NCBI RefSeq assembly: GCF_012396015.1
Contig: NZ_JAAXOQ010000003.1
Span: 164,145-228,144, forward strand
Source: Tsukamurella spumae
Lineage (GTDB): Bacteria; Actinomycetota; Actinomycetes; Mycobacteriales; Mycobacteriaceae
DNA: 64,000 bases
Direction: 5' to 3'
The notes under the pieces were generated by a model. That model did no database searches. It was not told the origin of the DNA and was given only the letters and a program-made list of their open reading frames with translations. The translations under genes were made by a program, and so were the position numbers. Shown here piece by piece: positions 37,098-45,136 of the stretch (positions are counted from its first letter, which is position 1; each line of letters opens with the position of its first letter).

Positions 37098-38240
37098 TCA
37101 CGCGGCGCGCAGCTCCAGGATCGCGATCTCGGGCGGCGCCGCGACGCGCACCGGCGGCCCCCACGCGCCGGCGCCGCGGCTGGTGTAGACGGGCATCCCG
37201 TCGACCTTCTCGAGCCCGGCCACCGCGGGCTGCTGCAGCCTCACGAAGTACCGGAAGGGCCACAACTGGCCACCGTGCGTGTGCCCCGCGACCTGCAGAT
37301 CCGCCCCGCGCTGCGCGAACTCGCGGCCCTGCTGCGGCTCGTGCGCGACGGCCAGCGCGAAGCCCGCCGGGTCGACGCCGGCGAAGGCGGCGTCGTAGTC
37401 CACCGCCAGCGGCGCAGTGCCCTTGCGGTCGTTGACGCCGACCACAGTGATCGCGGCACCGCCGCGTTCGAGCCGCACCGACTCGTTGATCAGCGGACGC
37501 ACGCCCACATCGCGCCAGCGCTGCACCCAGTTGACGGCGTCGCCGGCGTAGTACTCGTGGTTGCCGGTCACCGCGAACACGCCGAGCGGGGCGCGCAGCC
37601 CGCGCAGCGGCGCCAGGTCCGCGCCGATCTGCGCGACCGTGCCGTCGATCAGGTCGCCGCCGAGGATCACCAGGTCGGGATTCTCGGCGTTGGTCCGGTC
37701 CACGACGCCCTGCACGAACGTCCGGTTCCGGACCGGGCCGGCGTGGATGTCGGTGATCAGCGCGACCCTGAGCGGCCCGAACGCCGCGGGCATCGTCGCC
37801 AGCGGCACCGCGGTGTGGGTGACCCGCGGGGTCGCCGCCTCGACCAGCCCGTAGAGCGTGCCGCCGACGGCGCCCACCACCCCGACCAGCGCGACGACGC
37901 GGAGGAAGGGCGCACCGTCGAACCCGGGACGGGCGAGGCGGACCAGGCGGACGAGGACCCACAGCACACCCAGCACGATGAGCGTGAGCAGCAGGTAGAA
38001 GACCGTCGCGAGCCAGGTCAGGCCGGCGGCACTGATCCACCGGACGCCGTCGGGCGCGATGCCGCCCGCGCCCGCGAGCAGGCCGACCGCCGCGGCCCCG
38101 GTGAGCAGGGCTGCGGCCACCGCGGCGACGGTGCCGGCGATGCGGGCGGGCCGGGCCGACCAGCGCCGCACGACACGCCACTGGACCAGTGCCAACGCCG
38201 CCAGAGTGACGATCAGGACCGCGATGACGCCGGTGGGCAC
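37098..38240 (-). CDS. Membrane-bound metallophosphoesterase
   Basis: 380 residues: four TM helices in the first 140 residues, then an extracytoplasmic calcineurin-like domain with LITDIHAGPVRN, GGDLIDG, VTGNHEYYAG, AVAHEP and VAGHTHGGQLWPF metal motifs. YaeI/YkuE-like phosphodiesterases of this form are thought to act on lipid or nucleotide phosphodiesters. Stop lies 1 bp from the convergent rnhA stop. Confidence 0.92.
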   Translation of the reverse strand: MPTGVIAVLIVTLAALALVQWRVVRRWSARPARIAGTVAAVAAALLTGAAAVGLLAGAGGIAPDGVRWISAAGLTWLATVFYLLLTLIVLGVLWVLVRLVRLARPGFDGAPFLRVVALVGVVGAVGGTLYGLVEAATPRVTHTAVPLATMPAAFGPLRVALITDIHAGPVRNRTFVQGVVDRTNAENPDLVILGGDLIDGTVAQIGADLAPLRGLRAPLGVFAVTGNHEYYAGDAVNWVQRWRDVGVRPLINESVRLERGGAAITVVGVNDRKGTAPLAVDYDAAFAGVDPAGFALAVAHEPQQGREFAQRGADLQVAGHTHGGQLWPFRYFVRLQQPAVAGLEKVDGMPVYTSRGAGAWGPPVRVAAPPEIAILELRAA

Positions 38241-38322
38241 GCTCGTCTCCCCCTCATGCTGGCGCGAACTCGGACATCCGAATGTACCCGGCGGGCGACG
38301 CGTGGCTAGAATCGTGCCGCAC

Positions 38323-38396
38323 GCCCCCGTAGCTCAGTCGGATAGAGCGGATCTCTCCTAAAGATCAGGTCGCAGGTTCGATTCCTGTCGGGGGCA
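38323..38396 (+). tRNA. tRNA-Arg (anticodon CCT)
   Basis: 74 nt cloverleaf: acceptor GCCCCCG/CGGGGGC with discriminator A, D arm AGCTCAGTCGGATAGAGC-type, anticodon stem GATCT/AGATC with loop CTCCTAA (CCT at the anticodon), and T arm CAGGTTCGATTCCTG. No CCA encoded. Its 3' half is the left end (attL) of the integrated element, which restores the tRNA sequence. Confidence 0.95.
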
Positions 38397-38397
38397 C
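38360..38397 (+). repeat. attL: 38-bp direct repeat within tRNA-Arg
   Basis: Identical to 48538-48575; covers the 3' half of the anticodon loop through the acceptor end and one base beyond. Confidence 0.93.
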
Positions 38398-38452
38398 TCT
38401 GAACAGCATAAACACTCGATAACACGCACCCAAGGTAGCGGCTACCCTGCGT

Positions 38453-39637
38453 TTATTCTGCGGATACACCCGCCGCTCGATCCAGCGCGGCGGCGACCTC
38501 TCGGTGCATCGTGTTCCGCTGCATGTACACGTTCTGCGTCATCGAGGGCTTGGCGTGTCCGAGCTGGTCAGCAGCGATCCGAGCGGATAGGCCGGCGCTG
38601 TCGACGGCCGTCGCGACGGTCTTCCGCAGCGAGTACAGCGTCACGTCGTCAGCGAGCCCGAGGTAGCGCCTGGTGTCCCGGAACTGCCCCGCGACGTTCG
38701 ACGGATCGCGGAGAGTCCCGACGGCCGACGGGAACACCCATCCGTACTGCGTGCCCTCGCGCCCCCGCCGGGCCTTGAGCATCGCCACGGCGAACCTCGG
38801 CAGCGCGAGCGGCCTCCCCGCGCCGGCCTTCGTCCCGGCCTCCCAGGTGAGTCCCTGCCCCTTCGCGCGGTAGATGTGCCCCTCAACGGTCACGACGGCC
38901 TGATCGAGGTCGATGTCGGACCAGCGGAGCGCGAGAAGCTCACCCGTACGCGCGCCGGTCGCGGCAGCGAGGACGATCACGTCGGCGATGTCCCAGCGGC
39001 GGCAGCGGTGCGAGGTGCGGACACGCTTGAGCAGCCGCGGAAGGTCCGCGCCGTCGACCGGCCGCGCGCCTCGCGTCTGCTTCGTCTTGCGCCGGGACTT
39101 CCGGGCGGCCGGTAGGTCGTTGACCGGGTTCGTGGGGATCGCGCGTGCCAGGACGGCGTCCTGCATGATCGCGCGGAGCTGCATCTTGCATTGCTTCGAG
39201 CGGGCGGCGCCGTGGTCCCGCTCGATGCCCTGCAGGAGATCGTGCGCAAGTGCCGCGTCGAGCTCGCCAACCCGGACGCCGGCCGCGACGCGCTTGAGGA
39301 TCGCGACGCCGTCGCGGTAGGTGTCGATGGTGCGGGGCGCGTAGTCGCCGGAGGTCTGCGCCCGCGTCAGGTAGGCGTCGAGGAGCGTCGGCACGAGGGT
39401 GCCGGTCGTGATTGCACTGGCGTTGCGGCTGCCGACCTGCTGCAGGTGATCGAGTAAGGCGTCCTCGGCTGCCTTGCCGTACTCGTCCTCGACACCGTCG
39501 GGCGTGCGACGCTCGACGGGCCGCGTGACACCGTCGGTGCCGCGGTATCGGCAGTACGCGCGCCACTTCCCAGGTTCGAGCTGCGTGCGAGTGATCTTGC
39601 CGTGCGCGCCGATCCGCAGCGGCGGCCTACCGGCCAT
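38453..39637 (-). CDS. int: Site-specific tyrosine recombinase (phage integrase)
   Basis: 394 residues: N-terminal AP2-like DNA-binding region (GKWRAYCRYRGTDG), core-binding SAM-like domain (about 75-175) and catalytic domain. Catalytic residues: Arg in AATGARTGELLALRW, second Arg in TLYSLRKTVAT, His in QLGHAKPSMTQ, and the nucleophile Tyr in NVYMQR. The first His of the H-x-x-R box is replaced by Tyr (YSLR). It lies beside attL and reads toward it; start overlaps the repressor's end by 11 bp. GGTAG-CGG-CTACC hairpin at about 38434-38446 may end its transcript. Confidence 0.95.
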   Translation of the reverse strand: MAGRPPLRIGAHGKITRTQLEPGKWRAYCRYRGTDGVTRPVERRTPDGVEDEYGKAAEDALLDHLQQVGSRNASAITTGTLVPTLLDAYLTRAQTSGDYAPRTIDTYRDGVAILKRVAAGVRVGELDAALAHDLLQGIERDHGAARSKQCKMQLRAIMQDAVLARAIPTNPVNDLPAARKSRRKTKQTRGARPVDGADLPRLLKRVRTSHRCRRWDIADVIVLAAATGARTGELLALRWSDIDLDQAVVTVEGHIYRAKGQGLTWEAGTKAGAGRPLALPRFAVAMLKARRGREGTQYGWVFPSAVGTLRDPSNVAGQFRDTRRYLGLADDVTLYSLRKTVATAVDSAGLSARIAADQLGHAKPSMTQNVYMQRNTMHREVAAALDRAAGVSAE

Positions 39638-40229
39638 CGAGCAGCTCGCCTTCGAGGATCTCGATGAGTTCCTCGCTGTGGCGGATAGAATCGCCGGCCG
39701 CCTTCCGAGCCTTGAGGTCGTCTTTTGCCCTCATCAGCTCACGCAGGCCGCGGAGTTTTGCCGATCGAGCGTCGTCTAGGTCGCGCCAGCGTTGTAGCAG
39801 GCGCAAGTTCTGCATAGCGTTTTCGAGGCTGGATCCGTCGCCGAGGATGAGTCTGCGCGCCGCTTCAGCAGTCTCCTCGTCTGCGTACAAGTCTCGTGCG
39901 TAGGCGATAGTCCTTACCCCTGAAAACCATTGCACTGCATCCAGTTCGGTGACCCTAACCTCCGGGAGAACGTCGACGGGAGCGTCGTACGGACCCGGGT
40001 AGAGCAAGGCGACCGGCGCCGTGTCTAGCGCTGCAGCGAGGACGGATAGCTCCGCGACCGTGACATGCTTCCGCCTCCCGGTCTCCAGTTCACTGATCGT
40101 CGTCCGCGCGACCCGCATTCCCAGTTGGTCAGTCCGGTCTGACAACCACTGCGCCGACCGCTTCCCTCGGAGATCGTTGATCTTCTTGCCCACCCGTTTG
40201 GCCTGTTCGGAGGCCCAGTCTGTCGCCAT
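39627..40229 (-). CDS. XRE-family HTH repressor of the element
   Basis: About 200 residues. HTH_3 domain (about 8-75): RTDQLGMRVARTTISELETGRRKHVTVAELSVLAAAL, then a helical C-terminal region rich in charged residues (RAKDDLKARKAAGDS) for dimerisation. It is codirectional with and overlaps integrase, and divergent from the rightward operon, the usual immunity switch. ATG 40229 or 40241 could be the start. The perfect palindrome 42 bp upstream is its likely operator. Confidence 0.87.
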   Translation of the reverse strand: MATDWASEQAKRVGKKINDLRGKRSAQWLSDRTDQLGMRVARTTISELETGRRKHVTVAELSVLAAALDTAPVALLYPGPYDAPVDVLPEVRVTELDAVQWFSGVRTIAYARDLYADEETAEAARRLILGDGSSLENAMQNLRLLQRWRDLDDARSAKLRGLRELMRAKDDLKARKAAGDSIRHSEELIEILEGELLDGR

Positions 40230-40270
40230 GCCGTCAACCATAGTTGTAAATCCGTCAGGGTCGTGTAGCG

Positions 40271-40286
40271 TGACGGATATCCGTCA
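40271..40286. promoter_or_regulatory. Perfect palindromic operator in the repressor/excisionase control region
   Basis: TGACGGATATCCGTCA is a perfect 16-bp palindrome. Half sites recur nearby: CCGTCA at 40252-40257, TGAC at about 40293, and CGTCA at 40310-40314, giving a cluster over both divergent promoters. Confidence 0.72.
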
Positions 40287-40323
40287 GAGTCTGACTGGAT
40301 TCCGATAAGCGTCAGGAGGTCTT

Positions 40324-40602
40324 ATGTCCACCACGTCCCAGGTCGAGGCCCTCGCAGCGAAGTCCGCTGCCGAGCGTGCCGTAGAGGACCGTCAGCCCGA
40401 ACCACGCGTCGATAACCTGCCGATCTGGCTCACCCGAGCAGAGGTCGCCGAGCGGTTCAACGTCCCCGTACAGACCCTCGCCACGTGGGCCGTACGCGGC
40501 TTCGGACCACGTTTCTCGAAGTTCGGGCGCCATTGCCGTTACAAGCTGTCCGACGTGATCGCGTGGGAGAACGCCCAGTCCGTCGGTGGTGACGCCGCGT
40601 GA
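40324..40602 (+). CDS. Excisionase-like helix-turn-helix protein
   Basis: 92 residues with a MerR/AlpA-type winged helix in the C-terminal half: WLTRAEVAERFNVPVQTLATWAVRGFGPRFSKFGRHCRYKLSDVIAWE (read in pieces; about 35-82). First gene of the rightward operon, behind the operator, AGGAGG-type ribosome binding site (GTCAGGAGGTCTT). Likely recombination directionality factor and/or activator. Confidence 0.82.
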   Translation: MSTTSQVEALAAKSAAERAVEDRQPEPRVDNLPIWLTRAEVAERFNVPVQTLATWAVRGFGPRFSKFGRHCRYKLSDVIAWENAQSVGGDAA

Positions 40603-40817
40603 CGTTCCCGATGTTGCTCGCGTTCCTCGCCGCGCTGTGGCTCGCCGCAGTCGCCGCCGACATGGACGACCGCAGGCGGGCCCGCTACGACGCGCTCGAT
40701 GAGGCCGCGGACCTGTGCCGTGGCGCTCAGCCTGACAACACCCCTGAAATGCGGAAGGCCCCGCCGGTTGCACCCGCCGAGGCCCGGATCCGCAATACCG
40801 CCAGCCAGCAGCACTAG
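40599..40817 (+). CDS. Small single-TM protein of the element
   Basis: 72 residues from a GTG overlapping the previous stop. One N-terminal hydrophobic helix (FPMLLAFLAALWLAAVAA) followed by a short charged tail. Function unknown. Confidence 0.6.
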   Translation: MTFPMLLAFLAALWLAAVAADMDDRRRARYDALDEAADLCRGAQPDNTPEMRKAPPVAPAEARIRNTASQQH

Positions 40818-40826
40818 GAGATCACC

Positions 40827-41129
40827 ATGAAGCCTACCGAACATCCCGCGCCCCTCGGGCGTGAGCTCGACACCATCCTCGACGATTACGGCGTCACCGA
40901 TCCGGCCCAGCGCGCCGAGATCGCCGCCCTGTTCGTGCCGGCCTCGCCGCTCGACTGCCTCGACGGCAGCGTGTACGCGGTCGCCGTCAACCCGACCTGG
41001 AAGACGGTCACCGCCACGATCGCCGGCACCAACCCGGAGAAGCCGACGCACGTCCTGTTCGACGTCGAGGATCTGCGGGCTCTTGCCGGCACGCTCGCCG
41101 AGCTCGAGGCGCAGGAGGTGGCCTGGTGA
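40827..41129 (+). CDS. Hypothetical protein of the element (100 aa)
   Basis: Acidic soluble protein, GGAG-type site (TAGGAGATCACC) before the ATG; last 4 bp overlap the next gene. No domain recognised. Confidence 0.65.
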   Translation: MKPTEHPAPLGRELDTILDDYGVTDPAQRAEIAALFVPASPLDCLDGSVYAVAVNPTWKTVTATIAGTNPEKPTHVLFDVEDLRALAGTLAELEAQEVAW

Positions 41130-41839
41130 TCTCGAACAACGCGCACACGGACTGGCTCAAGCAGCTCGACGCGATACCCGCGCTGCCGACCTCCGGTGAG
41201 GGCGAGTGGTACCACTCCGTTCGGTCGGGCTGGCTGCACGGGATCTCCGTCAACGATCGCAGGCAGGATTCGAACACCACGATCACGCTGACGCGCTCCG
41301 CGAACAACGAGAGCCGGTTCGGGAAGCCGGCCCTGTCGTACGACGTGTTCTTCCAGTGGGGCGCGGGCCGCGACTACGGGAACATGACGCTGGACCCGGA
41401 GGCCGCGATCTACTTCGGGCAGCACCTGATCGAGGCCGGGGCGACTGCTCTGCAGGACCAGGCGCGGCATGCCACGTGGGTGGTCGGCACGCCGAGCACG
41501 GTTGCCGTCGAGGTGCCGGACAAGGTGCGCACGCCGGCCGAGTCGCTGCCCCTCGTCGATCCCGGCACCGGTCGGCATGAAGTTCTCGCCACGGTCCGGT
41601 CAGGCGATGTGTCTCTCGTCCCGGAGCGGTTCGACTACCGGCCTGACGACGGCACCGCGCCCACCGCTGAGTGGACGTTGCGCGCTCTGACGCCGAGCCT
41701 CGAAACCCTCCGCGAGTTCCTCGACGGCGACGACCTGCAGGGGATGCGGCAACAGGCCGCTGACCTCATCGCCGCCTTGACGCGAGCGATGGAGATCTTC
41801 GACGACGAGGCCGAGAAGCTCACCGAGGCGGAGGTGTAG
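41126..41839 (+). CDS. Hypothetical protein of the element (237 aa)
   Basis: GTG start in a GTGA overlap. Beta-rich N-terminal part (GEWYHSVRSGWLHGISVND) and a C-terminal coiled helix (MRQQAADLIAALTRAMEIFDDEAEKLTEAEV). No family recognised; similar proteins of unknown role occur in actinophages (recollection only). Confidence 0.68.
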   Translation: MISNNAHTDWLKQLDAIPALPTSGEGEWYHSVRSGWLHGISVNDRRQDSNTTITLTRSANNESRFGKPALSYDVFFQWGAGRDYGNMTLDPEAAIYFGQHLIEAGATALQDQARHATWVVGTPSTVAVEVPDKVRTPAESLPLVDPGTGRHEVLATVRSGDVSLVPERFDYRPDDGTAPTAEWTLRALTPSLETLREFLDGDDLQGMRQQAADLIAALTRAMEIFDDEAEKLTEAEV

Positions 41840-41842
41840 CGC

Positions 41843-42025
41843 ATGTCCGAGGACGACGGAGACCTTTCCGCAGGCCGGATCGCCGGGCAGGAGCACGGCG
41901 TGTTCGAGGCGTACGGCGCCGGGTGGGTGCTCGTCCCGCTGTGCTCGAAGTGTGGGGCTCCGCTCACCGCCCGCGAGTCGAAGGTGCGCGGCATGGGTCC
42001 GGTCTGTGCCCGGAGGTCCGCGTGA
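41843..42025 (+). CDS. Small zinc-ribbon protein (DUF6011-like)
   Basis: 60 residues; C-terminal CSKCGAPLTARESKVRGMGPVC gives a C-x2-C...C motif as in DUF6011 domains of actinophages and plasmids. Function unknown. Overlaps the next gene by 4 bp. Confidence 0.72.
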   Translation: MSEDDGDLSAGRIAGQEHGVFEAYGAGWVLVPLCSKCGAPLTARESKVRGMGPVCARRSA

Positions 42026-42432
42026 CCGACAAGATCTCGGTCGAGAGCATCCGGGCGTGGGCAGCAGAGCGAAACCTGCTGCCCGCCCCGGGCTCGGCCC
42101 GCACCGGCAGCCGCGAGGTGTCATTCAGCCTGGCGCTGGACTACGTGGCGCCGTTCATCACATCGTGCCCAGCGGCACCGCCCCCAGCCTTCTCGCCCCA
42201 GTGGCTCGCCGAACCCGACGAGCAGGTCCGGTTCGTCAGCGTGCTCTCCGCGGCCCTGCTGTGGGCCCTGCACACCGAGGTCCGCCAGGACGCCATGCAC
42301 GACGCCAGCGCCGCGATCGCGGAAGGCGTGGCGGCCACCAGATCCACATCGACATCGAGCGCCAGGTTCGTCGCAGACGACGGCGCGCAGGTGCCGTTCC
42401 ACTACCCGCCCGAGAAAGGCGCAGCAGCATGA
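42022..42432 (+). CDS. Hypothetical protein of the element (136 aa)
   Basis: GTG start in a GTGA overlap with the zinc-ribbon gene; ATGA overlap with the ATPase gene. Helical, with LSAALLWALHTEVRQDAMHDASAAIAEG; no domain recognised. Position directly before the ATPase suggests a replication-related role (inference). Confidence 0.62.
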   Translation: MTDKISVESIRAWAAERNLLPAPGSARTGSREVSFSLALDYVAPFITSCPAAPPPAFSPQWLAEPDEQVRFVSVLSAALLWALHTEVRQDAMHDASAAIAEGVAATRSTSTSSARFVADDGAQVPFHYPPEKGAAA

Positions 42433-44153
42433 CCAACGACTCCCGCGTATTCACGTGGGTCAGCGGCACGGACGTCAAGCCCGTGCGCGTCGACTGGTGG
42501 GAGAACTATCTGATTCCGCGGGGCTGCCTGACGGTCCCGGCTGGGCGCGGCAACGCGGGGAAGTCGACGGCGTGCGCGGCCTGGGCGGCTCAGGCTACGC
42601 GGCAGGGGGAGACAGTCGCGTGGTTGCACTCGGAAGAAGACCGAGGCATGCACATCACGCCCAAGCTGCTCGCCGCCGACGCGGACCTTGAGCTGGTCAA
42701 GTTCCTCGACGTCGGTATCCGCATGGACGACGGCACCATCTCTGAAGCGGCATTGCAGCTCCCTCGCGACATTGACCGTCTCGAAGAGGGACTGGTCGAG
42801 ATGGGCTGCCGGTTCGTCGTCTTCGACGCCCTGACGTCGTTCAAGTCGTCGCGGATGAGCGCGAATTCCGGTGACGACGTGCGAGCGTTCCTCGAGCCGA
42901 TCCAACGGATGGCCGGCCGACTCAACGCCGTGGTGCTCGGCATCGCCCACCTAGGCAAGGACGGTGAACGCAAGGCCCGCGACGCCGTGAAGGGCGCATC
43001 GGAATGGACCGATGTGCCCCGGCAGGTCCTCGCATTCCACCGCAACGACGGCGAGACGGACGGGGTGATCTCGGATGTGAAGGGCAACCTGTCGCCGTCC
43101 CCTCGGTCCATCGGGTACCGCTTCGAGTCGGTGTCGTTGCCCGAGCACGGCATCGAGGAAGTGGGCCGTGTGGTGTTCACCGGGGATGTCGACACAACTG
43201 TTGACGAGGCGCGCCGCTCGTCCGCCTCCGATGAAGGTGACGACGATGACCGCAGCGCCGCTCTTCGTTGGGTGGAGGACTACCTCGAAGAGAACGGCGA
43301 GTCCGACGCCGCCGTGGTGAAGCGCCTGTGCTCAAAGGAACTGTGCATCAGCATCCGCACCGTGGAGCGCTCGATCAAGGTGAAGGTCTCGCGGGTTGTC
43401 GCGGAGTCGAAGGGGTTCCCGCGTAAGGCGTTCTGGCGGCTCGCGAACATCGTCGAGGGCGAGGTCATCAGTAGCGACACCGACACTGGCGACAGCGGTA
43501 GAGACACCCCTAACACCCTGGTGCGTGTCGCTACTGTCGCTACTGGCTCCGAACAGCAGGTATTCGATGTCGCTACTGGTGTCGCAACTGGCGAAATACT
43601 CAGTAGCGACACACCTGGGAACAGTGTCGGCACTGGTGTCGAGACCGCTGTCATAGGCCAGTGGAAGGGCTCAGGGAAGGCGGTCACCGCAGCCCTCCAA
43701 GTGGTACCCGACCCAGATACTCCACGCACATGCAGGCAGTGGTTCGACACCCGCATCCGCGAGCTGATCGACAGCGGCCAGAGCACCGCGGTCTCACGGG
43801 ACATCTACAGCGAGGGCACCGCCGCCGGATGGTCCATCGACAATCTCCGCCAGTGCGCCCGCAAGAGCACTCTCGTGGCCGTCGCGGAGAAGCACTCGGA
43901 CGGCTCCACCACGTGGGCGCTCGGCGAGGGCGTGCAGGCGACGCACGTATCGGCATCGCAGTGGCTCGCGGCATTCCTGGGCGAGCGTGACGACTGGGTG
44001 CGCTCCACCGAGGCGTACGCCGCCGGGCAAGCCGCGGGCTACGGCCGCGACGCGATCAAGTCCGCCTCACTCGCAGCGCACGTCCTCAAGCGGGGCCAGT
44101 CCACCCTCACCGAGTGGTCCCTCGATCCGACCTACGAGAGGGAGAGCGCGTGA
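42429..44153 (+). CDS. RepA/RecA-like AAA ATPase, probable replication protein of the element
   Basis: 574 residues. N-terminal RecA-fold ATPase (about 25-250) with Walker A GRGNAGKSTACAAWA, the AAA_25 pattern VAWLHSEEDRG, Walker B FVVFDALTSFKSSR, sensor HLGKDGERKARDAVKGASEW. Middle HTH-like segment (about 270-330; CSKELCISIRTVERSIK), then a low-complexity linker with VATVATG/VATGVATG/SSDT units encoded by iteron-like repeats, and a C-terminal domain with DWVRSTEAYAAGQAAGYGRDAIKSAS. RepA-type hexameric helicases start plasmid and phage-satellite replication; this role is inferred. Confidence 0.8.
   Translation: MTNDSRVFTWVSGTDVKPVRVDWWENYLIPRGCLTVPAGRGNAGKSTACAAWAAQATRQGETVAWLHSEEDRGMHITPKLLAADADLELVKFLDVGIRMDDGTISEAALQLPRDIDRLEEGLVEMGCRFVVFDALTSFKSSRMSANSGDDVRAFLEPIQRMAGRLNAVVLGIAHLGKDGERKARDAVKGASEWTDVPRQVLAFHRNDGETDGVISDVKGNLSPSPRSIGYRFESVSLPEHGIEEVGRVVFTGDVDTTVDEARRSSASDEGDDDDRSAALRWVEDYLEENGESDAAVVKRLCSKELCISIRTVERSIKVKVSRVVAESKGFPRKAFWRLANIVEGEVISSDTDTGDSGRDTPNTLVRVATVATGSEQQVFDVATGVATGEILSSDTPGNSVGTGVETAVIGQWKGSGKAVTAALQVVPDPDTPRTCRQWFDTRIRELIDSGQSTAVSRDIYSEGTAAGWSIDNLRQCARKSTLVAVAEKHSDGSTTWALGEGVQATHVSASQWLAAFLGERDDWVRSTEAYAAGQAAGYGRDAIKSASLAAHVLKRGQSTLTEWSLDPTYERESA
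43469..43636. repeat. Iteron-like repeats TGTCGCTACTGG inside the ATPase gene
   Basis: Copies: CAGTAGCGACA (43469-43479, reverse), TGTCGCTACTG (43526-43536), TGTCGCTACTGG (43535-43546), TGTCGCTACTGG (43568-43579), TGTCGCAACTGG (43580-43591), CAGTAGCGACA (43601-43611, reverse), TGTCGGCACTGG (43625-43636). Seven copies in both orientations in 168 bp is beyond coding constraint. Candidate origin of replication or binding array for the encoded protein. Confidence 0.8.
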
Positions 44154-44467
44154 GCCGCCTCGACGCCGCCGGCACCTTCCAGCTCCTCGCGCGGATCCTC
44201 GACGGCACTCCCAAGTTCGACGGTGCGGCGTGCGCCGGCCGCGGAGACCTGTTCGACCCCGTCGAGCCCGACGAGCACCCCGACGACGCCGAGTACCGCA
44301 CCACCGCAGCCGCCCAGCTGTGCCGCACCTGCCCCGCCCTCGTCGACTGCGCCCAGTGGATCGACGGCCTCACCCCCGCCCGGCGACCGGCCGGCACGAT
44401 CGCCGGCCGCCGCGCACCACGAACCCGCGGCCCCGGCCGCCCGAAGAAGGAGAACACCGCAGCATGA
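44150..44467 (+). CDS. WhiB-like Fe-S transcription factor
   Basis: 105 residues from GTG (GTGA overlap with the ATPase gene). Four cysteines in WhiB order: GAACAGRGDLF-like (AACAGRG), then LCRTCPALVDC; the turn GLTPARRPAGTIAGRRAPRTRG corresponds to the G[VI]W-type beta turn followed by a basic DNA-binding tail. WhiB proteins bind sigma factor region 4 and act as redox/NO-sensitive regulators. Actinophages such as TM4 carry WhiB proteins that interfere with host WhiB2. Confidence 0.85.
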   Translation: MSRLDAAGTFQLLARILDGTPKFDGAACAGRGDLFDPVEPDEHPDDAEYRTTAAAQLCRTCPALVDCAQWIDGLTPARRPAGTIAGRRAPRTRGPGRPKKENTAA

Positions 44468-44748
44468 CCGACAACCACCCCGACCGTCCGCTCCCCGTCG
44501 TGCGCCGCGAGCTCCGCATCGAGCGCGCCATCATCGCGCTCACCGCGCACGGCTACGTCGGCGACTCCTACGCCGCCGGGCAGGCCTTCGCCGACCTCGC
44601 GGCCGAGGAACCCTCACTGCTCGAGGTGTTCCCGACGCTCCTGTGGGCCCTGCAGCGCCTCCCGCGGGGCGTGGGCGAGCCGACCGAACTCCGCGACCGG
44701 CTCACCACCCTCTACGCGATCCCCGATGAAGGAGCCGACGATGCCTGA
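44464..44748 (+). CDS. Hypothetical protein of the element (94 aa)
   Basis: ATGA overlap with whiB-like. Soluble helical protein (RRELRIERAIIALTAHGYVGDSYAAGQAF). Its start context GCAGCATGACCGACAA is nearly the same as that of the ATPase gene. No domain recognised. Confidence 0.62.
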   Translation: MTDNHPDRPLPVVRRELRIERAIIALTAHGYVGDSYAAGQAFADLAAEEPSLLEVFPTLLWALQRLPRGVGEPTELRDRLTTLYAIPDEGADDA

Positions 44749-45136
44749 ACGTCTCGACGCGATCGTCCTCAGCGACAGCGAGGTCCGGTACCTCCTCGAC
44801 GTCCTCGCTGAGACCCAGACCGCTCTGCAGCGGCACGGCATACGCCGATCTGCCCGCGCAGACGCCTTCGTCGACCGCCTCCGTCGCGTTTCCGCCCCCT
44901 CACCGCGACAAGAACATTCGGGCGGCGCGACAGACCCCGCCGGGCGCGCCGAATCTGCGGATCCTCGACGGTATGACCTCCTCGACACCGCCGAAGCCGG
45001 CCGGATCCTCGGTATCAGCTCCGATGGTGTCCGCGCGCGCATCCGCCGCGGCCGCCTCCCCGCATACCGTGCGGGCGGCCGATGGCTCGTCCTCGCCGAA
45101 GAAGTCGTCGCCCTCGCCGAACGGCACGCCGCCTAA
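44741..45136 (+). CDS. Helix-turn-helix (MerR/excisionase-type) protein
   Basis: 131 residues; AAGGAG 6 nt before ATG 44741 decides the start. C-terminal HTH_17: DLLDTAEAGRILGISSDGVRARIRRGRLPAYRAGGRWLVLAEEV (about 78-125). Last gene before the capsid cassette and partly overlapping the possible start of the protease, so it may regulate capsid genes. Confidence 0.78.
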   Translation: MPERLDAIVLSDSEVRYLLDVLAETQTALQRHGIRRSARADAFVDRLRRVSAPSPRQEHSGGATDPAGRAESADPRRYDLLDTAEAGRILGISSDGVRARIRRGRLPAYRAGGRWLVLAEEVVALAERHAA

